A stretch of 64,000 nucleotides of DNA from positions 1,650,001 through 1,714,000 of the forward strand of contig JAZGTH010000005.1 of NCBI GenBank assembly GCA_036877525.1, read 5' to 3'. The position numbers and the translations under genes were made by a program. This document shows, piece by piece, positions 1 to 11,567 of the stretch (the stretch's first letter is position 1; each line of letters opens with the position of its first letter). The stretch comes from Chromobotia macracanthus (Eukaryota; Chordata; Actinopteri; Cypriniformes; Botiidae). The notes beneath the pieces were generated by a model. It was given only the letters and a program-made list of their open reading frames with translations, had not been told where the DNA came from and searched no databases.

Positions 1-4
1 TCAG

Positions 5-232
5 GTGGAAGTGAAGCCATACGTCCTGGATGACCAGCTGTGTGATGAATGTCAGGGGACTCGCTGTGGCGGCAAGTTTGCTCCTTTCTTCTGTGCTAAT
101 GTGACCTGTCTCCAGTATTACTGTGAATACTGCTGGGCAGCCATCCACTCACGTGCCGGTCGGGAGTTCCACAAGCCCCTGGTAAAAGAAGGTGGTGACA
201 GACCTCGCCACATCTCCTTCCGCTGGAACTAA
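5..232 (+). CDS. cpeb4: CPEB4 C-terminal coding exon (partial gene)
   Basis: Last coding exon of a cytoplasmic polyadenylation element-binding protein, an RNA-binding regulator of mRNA poly(A) length and translation. The 75 residues start VEVKPYVLDDQLCDEC and end at PRHISFRWN and TAA (230-232). Cys and His residues (CDEC, GTRC, FFC, VTC, YYC, EYC, AAIH, EFH) form the ZZ-type zinc-binding domain that closes CPEB2, CPEB3 and CPEB4. The window opens with TCAG directly before GTG, which fits a splice acceptor, so GTG encodes an internal Val and is not a start. RRMs and the N-terminus lie upstream of the window. This exon is nearly identical among CPEB2-4; the choice of CPEB4 rests on the downstream nsg2, its neighbour in human 5q35. 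Confidence 0.93.
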   Translation: MEVKPYVLDDQLCDECQGTRCGGKFAPFFCANVTCLQYYCEYCWAAIHSRAGREFHKPLVKEGGDRPRHISFRWN

Positions 233-3200
233 AGCTGGTAGGCCAGGAGGTGCAGAGAGAAAACAAAAGGAGAAGAGTAGGTTTAGTAGGAGTCGCAAAA
301 TCATCATCTAAATAAATGCACTTTTCTGTTGCTGGTTCCTTTAAGTTTAATTAAAAAAAAAACGACAAAAAAATATAAGTTTAATTTGTCACTTAATATA
401 TAAAAAAAGGATGTGTATCCAAAAAAAGATTCAGGAAAATGTTTAATCCATCTCTCTATTTTTTATAACTCCATTATATTTCATTTTTAAGTACAAAGAG
501 ATGTGAATATATTGAGTATTAGTATAATTTGTCAGTAAGTATCTGCATGACTTTAGAATTGGCTTTTTGTTAACATTGCAATTGGAAGTATTACGTTCAA
601 TTTTAATTTAATTGAAAAAGCAAAGAAGCAGGTGGTGCCAGAAGAGTGCACTTATTTCTTTGCTTCCCAGAGTGCGGATGTTGTCTAAGATCTCAGTTAT
701 TAACCAAAGCTTGGGATTTAAAGAGGCGCATTCTCTCAACGCTGTTTTCTCGTATAGTTTCTCTTTTAAGACCATGCTAATCTTTGAAGTTTCCTGACGA
801 CAACAGCTGACTCCACAACAGCTGTCTGGATTCGATCTCTATTGTGACATGCAAGAAATACTAATACCTCAAGCTTCGCTGCTAGTTCAAGTAAAATATT
901 AAAAAAGGCCTTTCCCCCAGGACCACAGAAAAGGAACATGACATCGGCAAATGGCACATTGAGAAAATCTGCTCTGTCACTTCCTGATTCGAAACTTAGA
1001 TTCCAACGATGTTGGCAAACAGCATCCTAGTGGGAATGTGTGTTATGGTTGCAGTAGTCTGCCTGCAAGCTGGTTTAAATGTAAGGAACTTGATTTCATT
1101 TCTGGTCCAGATTAGATAGAACCGATCTCTCAGGCTTTAAGCAGCAAGCCTTTGTTCATTCTTTGTTTTTATCACAATATGTCTCGTAAGCCTTTAGTTA
1201 GCCCCCAGAAGCCCCCAAACCTGAAAAGAGGTACATAAAAGCAGACAAAACAAGACATTCTTATAAGAGGATGAATCATTGAACAATATAGCTCCTGTCC
1301 TCCAGCATCCTTGCCCACTTAGCCTGAGTGTGAAGCATAAGTGAAGGTAGTCCATGCATCTCTCCACTCACTTGCCCCTCTTTCCCCCCAACTCTCACCT
1401 GAAACATAAGAAGTTTTACTTTCAGACATTAGGCAACCAAAGATGGCTGTGTAGTAGCTAGCGAAACCATTTTCCTTTCTTTTCCTTTTTTTTGTTGTGA
1501 AATGCCCTTCGAATGAAACCAAAGTGACAAAAACGTCACTTTGGTTTATTATTTTGGCCCCCAACCTGACACTCCTCCCATTCAATAGAAAGACCAGACG
1601 GGCTCCAACAAACCAAAGATTGGCATTGAATTGATCAGCATGCAGTGAAAATCATAGTAACACTAGTGAAAACCACTGAAATCAGTGTGCAATGGCCTTT
1701 TCACAAATCTGCCTGCTTTTCCACAGGTCAAAGGATGGAAACGTTTGTGGTTCATAATTCCGGGTATTGTTAAGGAGTTTATGCCAGGCATCAGGTTTTC
1801 AATATAAAATGCAAACTTGCATTCAATTCGGTAGACATTTTCAGCATCTAAATAAACTAGAGTAAACGTCAGGGAGTTAGTGATCAATTACCACTTCATA
1901 CACTAGTGAGAAACTTATCCTTGTGTTGGCTTGATGGTGTTCTGATACACCCGTTCAGCACTATCACTTGAGCTTGTGATGGTGGTGGTTGAACATTTTC
2001 AAAGTTAAACACTTTTTGAAGAATTTGCTGTTTATGAAATGGCAAAAAAGTTTATTTTATACATGGCCTGCTGATTTTTTGGTACAGTGTTTTCTAGCTA
2101 AATTATTTTGTCATGCACATATAAACATTTATTATGCACTACTTTTCTAAATACTTTTTTTCCAACAGTCATTTTAGGCACATTTTTCACAAATGGAAAA
2201 ACTCCTTTTTGCAATACCTCAATTTTTCACATTGTGAAAGGTAGCTTTTGTACTTTTGTTACTGAGAGATCAGCATATATGGAAACTTTCATTTTAAGAG
2301 AAAAAAAGTTAAGTGAATCTAATATATATTATTTTCAATTATGCTTTTTATACATTTCAGTGCTGAGGAATCTCTACAACTAAGCACGCACTTGTGTTGA
2401 TGCGACAAATCTGCAGAGGAGAGATAAAAGTGTATTTCTGTTTTTGGCTCTCACTAGATTTAATGGCAAAAATATATTTAAAAATTTGACAGCAGCATGG
2501 TAAAAACACATTGTTATTAATATTAATATCACGCAAATGGCTAACATACTCGGATAAAAAAAGATAAACTTGTCTTTTTGGTTTCCTCACCATAGCTGGA
2601 ATATAAACTATAATATAAGAATGCTAAATCTGGTTCATGTTTAGGCTGATCCTCGTATCACAAGAATGGATGTTTGATGTTTAGATATTTTAACATTTGA
2701 AAATATATATTCTTGAACTGCCAACTAGTTCCTATTGTAATCTTTAGCATGCATGATGAGAAAAACGTACATGAATTAGCTATTGAAATTAATTGTTGTG
2801 GTTGTGCACCAGATGTTTCTAAACTTAATCTGTTAAGGCCACCTCGCACCCTGCACCCTCCCAATGTTATTCTCTATGGCATTTCCCCATAATCCAGCAT
2901 CAATAGGATGCACAGAGGAAAAAACACATGAAATTGTAGAGAACAGATAACTCTAAAAATGAAATGAATTTGCAGTGCAGGACGAAAGCATCTTCTAGTA
3001 CGCTGTTGAAAAGACTTCATCCCCACTGTCTGTTTGAAGTAAATCAAAACCTGTTTGGAGGAAGGGGAACTTAAGACTTGAATGTGGTAAATGTTGCAAG
3101 TTAACTTCGAGTTGTTATGTGCAATACTTTTTTTGAACTTTTTCCAGATAAAGACTCTTTGCAATGTAATTCTTTAATGCCATTTTTAATTGCTGACATT

Positions 3201-3940
3201 TAAAGATGTTAATATGTTTTTCACAGTCATTTTCTACTGTTATTGTAATCCTTTTCATGCTGGTGTTTGTAAAAAAGAAAATAAATCAAACTATTTGTAC
3301 TAATATAAAATAATTGAAGTTATTTTTAAAACATAAAAGGTTTTGTGCTCATTTGCTTTTGTTTATTTTAAGCTACTGTGATTGCATTGTAATTATTAGG
3401 TCAATAATGTATTTAGCTGTTTATTGGTATATTTTTAATTGGAATGTATAATTGATTTTTATAATTTGATCAGATTTTTGTTATATTTTTGAGGTGAAGC
3501 TTTTAATATGTTAAAGTGTCTAGTTTTTACTAATTGCTATATTGTGCTGCACAATATATGGTTCACATTTTCTGAAGGAAAATAAATATTTAAATATCTG
3601 TCTGTTAATGATGTTACTTAATGGCAAAATTTCAATAGTTTTTAACTGTGTATGGGAAGGTTGTTGTATTTATTAATAGCATTTTTTTACTTAAGATATC
3701 ACCTTAAATTTTATTGTCATTTCACTTTATAAGTTCCTATTTTTGTATTTTCATTCTAATTAAGTTATGTTATACAAATGTTCATATTCTAGCAGTTGGT
3801 CTGTAAAGTGCTAGTGAAACGGAAAAGAAAAATCTAATGTTATTTAATTGTTTGCAGCCAACTATTTATAACAATATGCATAATTTTTAAATATTTGTAA
3901 TGTGAAATGTTGAATGAATAAAACTTAACTGTGACAGGAC
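233..3940 (+). other. cpeb4: Predicted CPEB4 3'UTR
   Basis: AT-rich stretch directly after the CPEB stop with no supported coding content. AATAAA signals lie at 311-316, 3280-3285, 3581-3586 and 3917-3922, so a short and several long 3' ends are possible; long 3'UTRs are usual for CPEB4. CPE-like U-runs followed by AU occur, for example at about 459-466 and 3456-3465, so the mRNA could be bound by CPEB proteins themselves. A GCACTTT match near 318 equals the miR-17-family target seed. The end at about 3.94 kb is inferred from the last AATAAA in the dense part. No transcript evidence is available here. Confidence 0.6.
1516..1547. repeat. Perfect 13-bp inverted repeat in the CPEB4 3'UTR
   Basis: The arms at 1516-1528 (AAACCAAAGTGAC) and 1535-1547 are exact reverse complements, separated by a 6-nt A-rich spacer. 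In the mRNA this would form a short stable hairpin. Confidence 0.8.
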
Positions 3941-4948
3941 ACTGGCTTTTGCATTTCTTGTTGCATCACCTGTAAATAGTGGCAGATGCTGCTCTAAATT
4001 AATTTGATTCATTTGTGGTTCACTACTCAAACCTGGTGACTCATTTATATGGATGACAATCATTACCGCACTCAAATATAACGCATAGAAAATCATATTT
4101 TATGGCTTTACAAAAGCATTAGAAAGCTTTTTTTTACGTTGACAATGTAAATTATATATTGTAACATCTCAATTTCAACAGCACCATCTGCTCAGTGGTG
4201 TTAAATGTTCTTGTAAGTGCTGTACATCAATAACATTTTTGTTTTACTACTAATAGTCCTGACATTTATTAAATCATGTTTCACATTATTGCCACCTGCA
4301 GTGTCTTGTCAAAGTTTTATTGAAATCAGGTAGGTCTAGATCATGGTAAGCCAAATAAATGATTCAATATGATGAAAGTGAAGAGATCACCAATGACAAG
4401 AAATAAACTGAAGGAACATAAAGGAATCAATGTACTAAAATACTTGAATCTACAAACACTCAATAGAAAAGACAACATTCATGTTCTGTGTAAGTAAAGC
4501 TGAGAAACTGCCAACAAAATTCTGAATTAATAAACATTTGCATTTCTGTCATTCTGATACTCCACAGGAGAGCCAACATACCACCTTGCAAATATACGGA
4601 TGAATATTTAATCAATAAAACTGCAAAACTCATGCACAAATCGGTGTGACACCATTTGAAGATGACTCACCCTAATAAAACAGTGAACCTAAACCAATTG
4701 TCCCCATAAATCTCATCTATTCAGCCATAGGGAAGGATCTGTACAGTTAAGCAGTTTTACTCTCTTTTTTTTTATTTCTGATGAGAACATGGGACAGGAA
4801 ATGTATATTACAGATGTTTACTAGTAAGCAGATTGTGAGAGCTTTCCATCACAGAATTCATTTGAAATCATTTAGGTGAAAGATTTATTATTATTTGAAG
4901 CTCTGCATAATATGTGTGTAGTATAAAAAAATGTAACAAATGATTTTC
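3941..4948. other. Intergenic, no gene seen
   Basis: AT-rich unique-looking sequence after the predicted CPEB4 polyadenylation sites. Open frames are short and resemble nothing I know. C5orf47, which lies between CPEB4 and NSG2 in human, is not recognisable here. Confidence 0.5.
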
Positions 4949-5040
4949 TGTCGTTGTGTTTTTCCTAACACAACGACAATTGCGTGTCGTTGTGTTAGGA
5001 AAAACATTTAAGCATCTGCTGAATGACTAAATGTAAATTT
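4949..5040. repeat. Double hairpin with SINE/MITE-like tail
   Basis: A perfect 22-bp inverted repeat (4957-4978 with 4985-5006, 6-nt spacer) overlaps a second 12-bp inverted repeat (4949-4960 with 4967-4978), so the middle arm can pair on either side. It is followed by a stretch beginning TTAAGCATCTGCTGAATGAC, which resembles the conserved tail of many fish SINEs and MITEs. Probably the relic end of a small mobile element. Confidence 0.65.
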
Positions 5041-5585
5041 CTAAATTGAGACAGCTGCCTGCCTTCAGTGCCAGTGTATTTGCTCATTGGCAAGTATAAA
5101 GGGTATAATAGTCCCCCTTGTGGACTTAGATGAAATTACACGGTGAGAAGGTAAATTGGATCGAGGACTTCTAACAGAGTATAACGAACACCGCACAATG
5201 GAGATGTTAACATTTATATTTATATTTATCTGAGTGACAGTTGCTCAAATCAAGGGTCTGGCATCATGGTTGGGCTGGTTAACATGGTTCTGCTGATAGT
5301 CCCTTCACAGTAGTTATAATGTCATTTATGTGTTGTTTCTGTTGAAACCACATACTTATTACTGAATAGAATTTAACCACAATATTGACATTTACCTTCC
5401 TTAAAGTCTTGCAATACCATGTTGTGATTCATTAGGGCACCTGTAGAGTGTGTCATCAGCTTTTTTGTTTTCAGGAGCTGTTTGTTTGGTCTGGTGCAAA
5501 TATAACTTTCAAAATCATTAACGAAATGTGTGCCTCTGTGTGAGAGTGCCGAATGTTGGGGTTCGGTTGGTAGGCAGCCCTCATA
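5041..5585. other. Intergenic, no gene seen
   Basis: Unique-looking sequence without a recognisable coding frame, ending where the repeat-rich DIRS-like module begins. Confidence 0.4.
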
Positions 5586-5589
5586 CAAG

Positions 5590-6420
5590 CTTTATTAAAA
5601 AAAACAGCTAAGGAGTGCTAAGGAGTTGTAGCTCACCACTGGTGAGCTCCTCTTCGGCTGGCGATTTTGGTTTTGAGCCTCAGTCTGTCTCTGGGTGAGA
5701 ATTGTGTTGCTCCCCATTAGAGCTATATTATGGCAGGCCTGGGCATGAACTTGTTATACACCATCACTAGCTTGAGAGACCCAGGTTCAAGCCCCATCTC
5801 GGACTACTCTAGTACAGGCTGGACCTGTGTTCGGATCCCCTCTTGTAGGATTTCTGCACCCTCTCTCTGTGTTGGAGAGGGGTGATACAGGGTCCTCGGC
5901 CTTTCCACCTTCCAGCTGGTAAAGAAAAGGGTGTGTTGGATGGTGGTAGCTGGCAATCAGCTGGCTCCTGTCCGACTGCTGTCTTTTGGGTAGTGTTGTA
6001 CCTTTACTATAGGAGGTCCTCCACCCCCACGAGAGCTTCACCTTCCTGAGGCATGGGTCGAGCATAGAGTGGGTTCTCACAATGGAAGATCCCTCCTGTT
6101 CCCCCAGAGCTCTATTAAGGGCCAGTAGTTGTAGGAAGCAGTGACTAATTTACCGCTGGCTCCCCTTCGATTTATGGCCCTAGGACGAATGTGGTATAAC
6201 ACCCAGTGTATAGAGGGTCCTCCACTCGCTGGAGAGGATAGCAGTTTCAGAGGATGGTAGCTAGTTATTACTAGCTTCACTTGGGATGTTGGTTCTTTGG
6301 GGTATGAATAGAGTAACACCCTCTCTATGAATGGTCCTCTTCTCCCCTTAAGACCATCAGAAGGATAAAAGAAGACATTAGTTCTGGTTGGTTGTGGCCA
6401 ACCATTCACAAGCTCCCCTC
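5590..6420 (+). mobile_element. Internal part of a DIRS-like non-autonomous element
   Basis: GC-richer block of imperfect tandem units. A GGTCCTC-type word recurs at about 5890, 6014, 6215 and 6333, each followed by a pyrimidine-rich stretch, and AGCTGGC/TAGCTAG-type words recur between them, which suggests a diverged unit of roughly 120 bp. The block is followed by a terminus-like module at 6471-6706 that matches the right inverted terminus of the 16.48-19.79 kb element. No coding potential survives. DIRS membership is inferred from that terminus. Confidence 0.5.
5690..5850 (+). repeat. tRNA-like repeat module B, copy 1
   Basis: Contains GAGAGACCCAGGTTCAAGCC, which resembles a tRNA T-arm and pol III B box. 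The reverse complement of 47455-47600 carries the same module, with shared words TATTAGAG, GGTTCAAGCCCC and CTAGTACAG. Either a tRNA-derived SINE fragment or a shared internal segment of one element family; the tRNA origin is tentative. Confidence 0.45.
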
Positions 6421-6470
6421 AAAATTTTTGGTTCTCTGGGTTGCGTGCAGAGTAGTACCAATATCTGTGC

Positions 6471-6706
6471 TAGGTTGCATATGTAATCTTGATTTCCTGT
6501 AAAGGGAATGAGACTGCGTCTCATTGCCATGCCTCATGGGTGCCTGTCTATGTCTCCTTCAGACAAAGAAGTTGATGACACTCTATAGGTGCCCAGATAT
6601 ACTCATACGAGCACCTGATGTGCATCCAGCACTGGGTGGGCCAATTACATTGGCGTGATTAGACCTAAGATTCAGACACCGGTCACATTGGAGGCATTCC
6701 CCATAA
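6471..6706 (+). mobile_element. DIRS-like terminal module A, copy 1
   Basis: Starts GGTTGCATATGTAATC with a small palindromic TTTCCTGTAAAGGGAAT and ends near CAGACACCGGTCAC. It matches 46527-46738 in the same orientation, sharing ATTGCCATGCCTCATG, GTGCATC and GATTCAGACACC. It also matches the right inverted terminus at about 19.61-19.74 kb, where TGTCTCCTTCAGACA is shared exactly. Such GTTCCC/GGGAAC-bounded termini are common in fish DIRS-type and related elements. Confidence 0.55.
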
Positions 6707-6709
6707 CAT

Positions 6710-7890
6710 CAAACCAAATGCACCAGGAATGTAACCAAGAGATGTTTTATGGCATTACAGTATGCATACTAAAATGAACAAAAATCATCATTTCAACTTA
6801 CTTTTTGTAATCATGACTGGTCTCGAGTTGCTGTAACTTTTAAGAAATGGTTGAAAAATTTCTTAACCTCATATTGATAAAAATTAATTGTGTGCTTTTT
6901 TGTGTAAATTTTAGTGTCAACTTTGTTCATTTTGAGTCTGAACCATATGCGCTATCACTTTAATTTAGTGCATGCAGCACAGAAAAAATAGACTTGATGT
7001 GGAAACGATCACTGCAGTGCTGCACTGGCCCATTCCTGCAGTGCACTGGCCGTGCTGCATCTGCATGCACTGTGAATGCTATATTCTTACATGGGCATGT
7101 TAACATGGGCATGGAAAAAGTATGCACTGCATATTTAAAACTGAGTAAATGTGAAACAGACGTTATTCAATAAAATAACAGTTACATTGAAATGTTTCCA
7201 ACAAAGAAATTGATCAAATCCTGCCAGCTTGCTGAACACATTTTTATTTTGATATTTCTACTGTATGATGGCTGAAGCAGCAGCTAGTGCAAGCATGACA
7301 GTGTTTTCATGGTAACCAAATGGAATTCTCCAAACTATTGAAAACATTAAACTGGCATGCAATGCAATAAAGTAGCCTCTCTTTCCTGCAAATGATACCA
7401 TGAAAAATATAGATAGATAGATAAGCAAACTAAACCACAATCTACAGCTTTGGTTATACACTATTATATTCGATTAAATTTGAAATACATTATTGGTTGT
7501 CCTGGCAGCAGACATGGAATAACATTAATGGTGCTAAAATGGCCACTTTATATTAAAAGAAATAATTTACTTTTATGTCGCTTGCAGAATACACAGTTTA
7601 TTTCAATACATGGCCTGCTGAAGCTAAGCAGCAAAAATTTGAACCCTGGATTAATGATTGGATGATTAATTTACCATAGACAACAGTGTTCTTAGGAAAC
7701 GGTGGCAGCAACAATATGAAGAAAGGCGCAAATGTTCATAAGGTGTTACAATTTTTTAAAATTTTATTCGTAATGCCGTTACCGTGGTTTAAAAGAAAGC
7801 GCAGCGCCATGGTTAAGGCGGTTTTGGGGTACAAATTAAAGTTTGAACTCGAATGACCCCCACGAAAGTGCTACTGCACTTCTTTCAGTT
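6710..7890. other. Intergenic, no gene seen
   Basis: Between the DIRS-like terminus and the nsg2 promoter. It holds a short GATA run near 7410-7425 and near-duplicate GCAGTGCACTGGCC-type words around 7010-7055. No coding frame is recognised. Confidence 0.4.
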
Positions 7891-7892
7891 TT

Positions 7893-7905
7893 TCACTAGA
7901 TGGCG
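7893..7905 (+). promoter_or_regulatory. CTCF-like core motif upstream of nsg2
   Basis: TCACTAGATGGCG matches 12 of 13 positions of the vertebrate CTCF core CCASYAGRKGGCR. It lies roughly 40-300 bp upstream of the predicted nsg2 first exon, a plausible place for an insulator or promoter-anchoring site. Motif match only. Confidence 0.35.
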
Positions 7906-7939
7906 AACAAGACTGCCTGGGTTGGCGTTTAGTTTCGGG

Positions 7940-8193
7940 GTTTTTGAGGATCGGGTGAAATAAATGTAGGGTTTTCCTTCAGATCCCCCCTAGTGGTTTG
8001 AGCGTAGATGATGGTTTGGACGCTGGGCGGTGCGCGCGGACGGAGGCCGTCAGTATCTGCATCTCTCGCATCAGCACCATTCACACACTCGCGCACGTAC
8101 AGCCTCTCCATCTCGTCGCTCCACCTGCCCTCATCAACAAACCAATTCAAACTGACTTTGAACCCAATAAGAGCGTGAAAGTGAAACATTTCG
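7940..8193 (+). other. nsg2: Predicted nsg2 5'UTR exon 1 and promoter area
   Basis: The most CpG-rich stretch of the neighbourhood (GCGCGGACGG, CTCGCGCACG), followed by a strong donor at 8193/8194 (TTTCG followed by GTGAGT). The next coding exon has its ATG shortly after an acceptor, so an upstream non-coding exon is expected. The 5' boundary is a guess. Confidence 0.5.
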
Positions 8194-8645
8194 GTGAGTA
8201 CGTGTTTAAAACATCTTAGCTCTTCCGTGTTGTGTTTGGGTGGGAGATAAACTGTTGTGACAGGTAAACCAGCCATAAAAGGGGTGCGGATGTTTTATGT
8301 CTATAATGTTTTAATACCTTAAGCAAATTTTAAGCAACATTTGTCGATTAACAGACAGAGCATGATTATGATTTAAATGATCAATGCATAATTATTTATT
8401 TTGCATTTATTCTTTTATTTTTTTAACCATAACCATTTAGCTGGAAACAGAGACATGCGTGAGGTGTTTATCAAATGCACTGATACGTAAGGTGACGTGC
8501 CAAGATGTGCTAGCTTATATAGATTTGTATTTTTTTCCTGGTGCTCCATATGTGATTTCGACATTTTAAAATGACTTTACATTTACAGCTAATTTTAACA
8601 TCCCCTCTGTTTGTTAGGCTGGTGAGACGTGTAATAAGTCTAAAG

Positions 8646-8774
8646 ATGGTTAAACTTGGGAGCAATATACAAGACAAAGGAGCAAAAGCAGTGAGTATTG
8701 AGGACGGCTTTCAGAATGTCCCCCTCATCACACCTTTGGATGTTACTAAACTTCAGTACCAAGCCCCAGACAAG
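8646..8774 (+). CDS. nsg2: nsg2 coding exon 1 of 4 (start exon)
   Basis: Neuronal vesicle trafficking-associated protein 2 (HMP19, NSG/calcyon family), a small single-pass membrane protein of neuronal endosomes that in mammals helps AMPA-receptor trafficking at synapses. This exon gives residues 1-43, from MVKLGSNIQDKG to QYQAPDK, the cytosolic N-terminus with the conserved EDGFQNVPLITPLDV block. A likely acceptor (TGTTTGTTAG) ends near 8617, leaving a short UTR before the ATG. The donor is AAG followed by GTAAGA at 8774/8775, phase 0. The four coding exons (129, 120, 111 and 192 nt including stop) encode 183 aa. NSG2 is preferred over NSG1 because of the luminal FTYDHTCPDGFVYKHK and CIPASLEAYY segments and the neighbouring cpeb4. 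Confidence 0.93.
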
Positions 8775-11567
8775 GTAAGAAACATTGTTCCTTAAGTTTT
8801 ATATAACAGAACATCAGATCATAAAAAATACCCGGTAAGGAACATGACATCTCTAAACCCGGTTTTGGTACCTAGAAGGCATACTTATATAGTAACCCTG
8901 TGTGTTAACTTAAACTGTCAGGCTGCTGTTTCTGTAAATATTCTATAAATATGTCTAGACTTTCATAATTCATTTCAAATATGTTGGTAAAGTTAGTGTT
9001 ACTGCAACATTGGGTTACAAATGTAGTCTGCATGTAATGTGCATGAGGGTGAGAGTTGTGACTTTTTCAAGTGGTGCTTTGGACCTCATTTGGGATTTCG
9101 CTGTTGATGGCACAATCAGTCTTTTCACTTGCTAACTGAAGTGGCCTGTCACTTTGCCCAAGCTGTTATATTGTAAATGAGTGCACAATCCTAATCTAAC
9201 ATCCAGTTAATATAGCACAGAAGGTTTTACTTAAATCATTAACTTGATTTTTATGCCCAATCAAAAAACTACTACTTTCAAACTATCTTATTACAATGAA
9301 TCCAAATGTTCTCCCTGAATACAAGAAATTAGAACCAATACTAATGATAAAAAAATTTCAAAGAATTCATGTTTTCATAGAATTCATAGAATTTATTCAA
9401 AAGATAAAATATCAGTGAAACGGATCATTAAATACTATTTGTATTTCGCTACATTTTGCTCGGTGTAAATCCAGTGAATGCATGATATGCGCCCAGACTA
9501 AAACTCTGATGAAGGAATCTACCTGTAGGTGCAGCGAAGTTTGAAATTACTTCGATCATAAAGATAGAATGAAGGACTTTAACAAAAAAAACCCTGTGTC
9601 TAGGCAAGCGTTACAGTAAACAACACAGAACAAAATTTCCACCTTTTTGTGGTAGGGTGATAATAATAATAACCTTTATATCCCTTTACAGTCTCATTGT
9701 ACATTATCAAGCCTATTAAATAGCTACTTAACAAATACATGAACATGAAAATGGTTTCAGTTGAAATTACTTTATTAGCTTGTAGAAGACCAAAGAGAGG
9801 CAAAACATGTCAGGACAACGGTTATTAATAACCGGTTATTATCTGACTACTGAATGCTGTTTGGTCATTTTCTGACCAAATATGACACATTGATAATCTA
9901 ATTGTTCATCAAGCAATTGGATCTAATGTCCTGGGGCCTCAAGGGTCTTCAAAACCGCAGGCTGTGCAGCCTAAAAATGCCAAAAGAAGCTGAACACAAG
10001 GACCCTTGGCACACAGTGTGAAATGACCATCAGGGCCCCTGGCTGACCATTAGGGCCCCCAAGTACTATTTTTGATCATCTAGTGTAGCGTAACAAAACA
10101 TTAATTTTTCATAATTTTTTCTAGCTAAAACATTCTTGTCACTTAAAGTAGGATATTGAACCAGAGGCCTGATGTTTACATCACATCATACTTCAGAATA
10201 TCAGGTTTTACTAAACCTAAATAAATAATTAAGATCTGTAATTACACTGTAAACCCTATTGAGTTCAGACTAATCAAATGACTTGAAGAAAGTGATTCTC
10301 TTAGTTCATTTGAGTAATGGGGAAATTGACAACTTAGTTTGACTGAGTTGATCCAATATGGTCTTTCCATTGAATTTAATTAAATAAGTACAGATAACTT
10401 AATAAGCACATAGACTCAGACTTTCCAGTTTATATATTGTCTTTCCTTTATTAAATACTTATAAATCATTAAAACAACTGTTCTGATATGGTGTAACTCT
10501 TATAAAGCTGTTGATGTGAAGAAAAACAATGTTTAAATTGAAGTGAATTAATCAGTCCAAGCTGCAGCAGCCTCTGGTGTTGACATTATTGATTGCCTTT
10601 ATCAGCAGCTAATTTAGGCTATGCTCAACTTTGCCTGCAGGCAAAGTTGCATTTTGTGGGAGTGAGTAAACAGGAATAACTATCCCAATGGTAATAGGCT
10701 ATCTCACATAGCTCAGGACAAGGAGGGCTATATGGAAGAAGACAAGATGGTTATTCAGGGGAAAATTAAATGTCATTTGTTTTGGGATGGAGACAGATAA
10801 GCAGTAATTACAGTTCTGAGTTCATGACAAGTGGTGGAAAGCCACCTTGTGATCTGCAGGACCTCATCAACTTCAGGGATAAGAAATGTGGTGGCAGGGA
10901 TAGAGGTCAATGAAGAGATGTAATAATCTATGTTTTCTACATCTGTGGTCATACCTCAACCAGAGTTGTCCCAAATTTTGAATTAGAATTTAACTGGCCG
11001 TATCACAGAGAATGTTGAATTGAAATTTAAATTGAAAAGATATCAGAATGACATGAAGAGAAATTTACTGAAATGATTTAAAAAAATGAAACACATTTAT
11101 ACAACACAACAACACGAGCAAGTATCTCTGGACATGGGCAGGTAACTTTAATAAAGTTTCCTTCCAATAAATGTTGGCACAAGTTGTTTGCCTTGATTTT
11201 ATGCATGTTTGTACGTTTTATGAAAATGTTTTCTAATGTTATTCTGTTTTAATTTTATTTCCTTTATTTTGTATTCAAATTACAATTCTATATCCATTCT
11301 GCTCTCTCAAATCAAATTTAGAAATTAAATTTCTGTTCTAAATAACATACAACATTGGCTTTTTTGTGCGCTTTCCAAAGTCAGTAATTGCATGATTAGA
11401 GAAGAGTGGGTACAATGACATATTATAAAGGCCTAATAATTACAGCACATAGACATATTTGCCTTATGTCTCACTGGCTTTATGGTACAAGTTATCAAAC
11501 GTTGACTGAAATTTGTCACACTGATTTATCGCTTCAGTTTGTTCTGATGGTTAAGCGCTTTGTGCAG
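8775..11567 (+). other. nsg2: nsg2 intron after coding exon 1
   Basis: GT-AG intron of 2.8 kb, non-coding. It contains a 16-nt palindrome at 9819-9834, a stretch at about 9930-10080 with repeated GGGCCCC-type words that may be an old DNA-transposon fragment, the 24-nt dyad at 10626-10649 and AT-rich AATTGAAATT-type repeats near 10980-11060. Confidence 0.75.
10626..10649. repeat. Perfect 24-nt dyad
   Basis: Two adjoining 12-nt arms, CAACTTTGCCTG and its exact reverse complement, with no spacer and a central CTGCAG. Could be a MITE core, a protein-dimer site or chance; nothing nearby decides. Confidence 0.7.
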
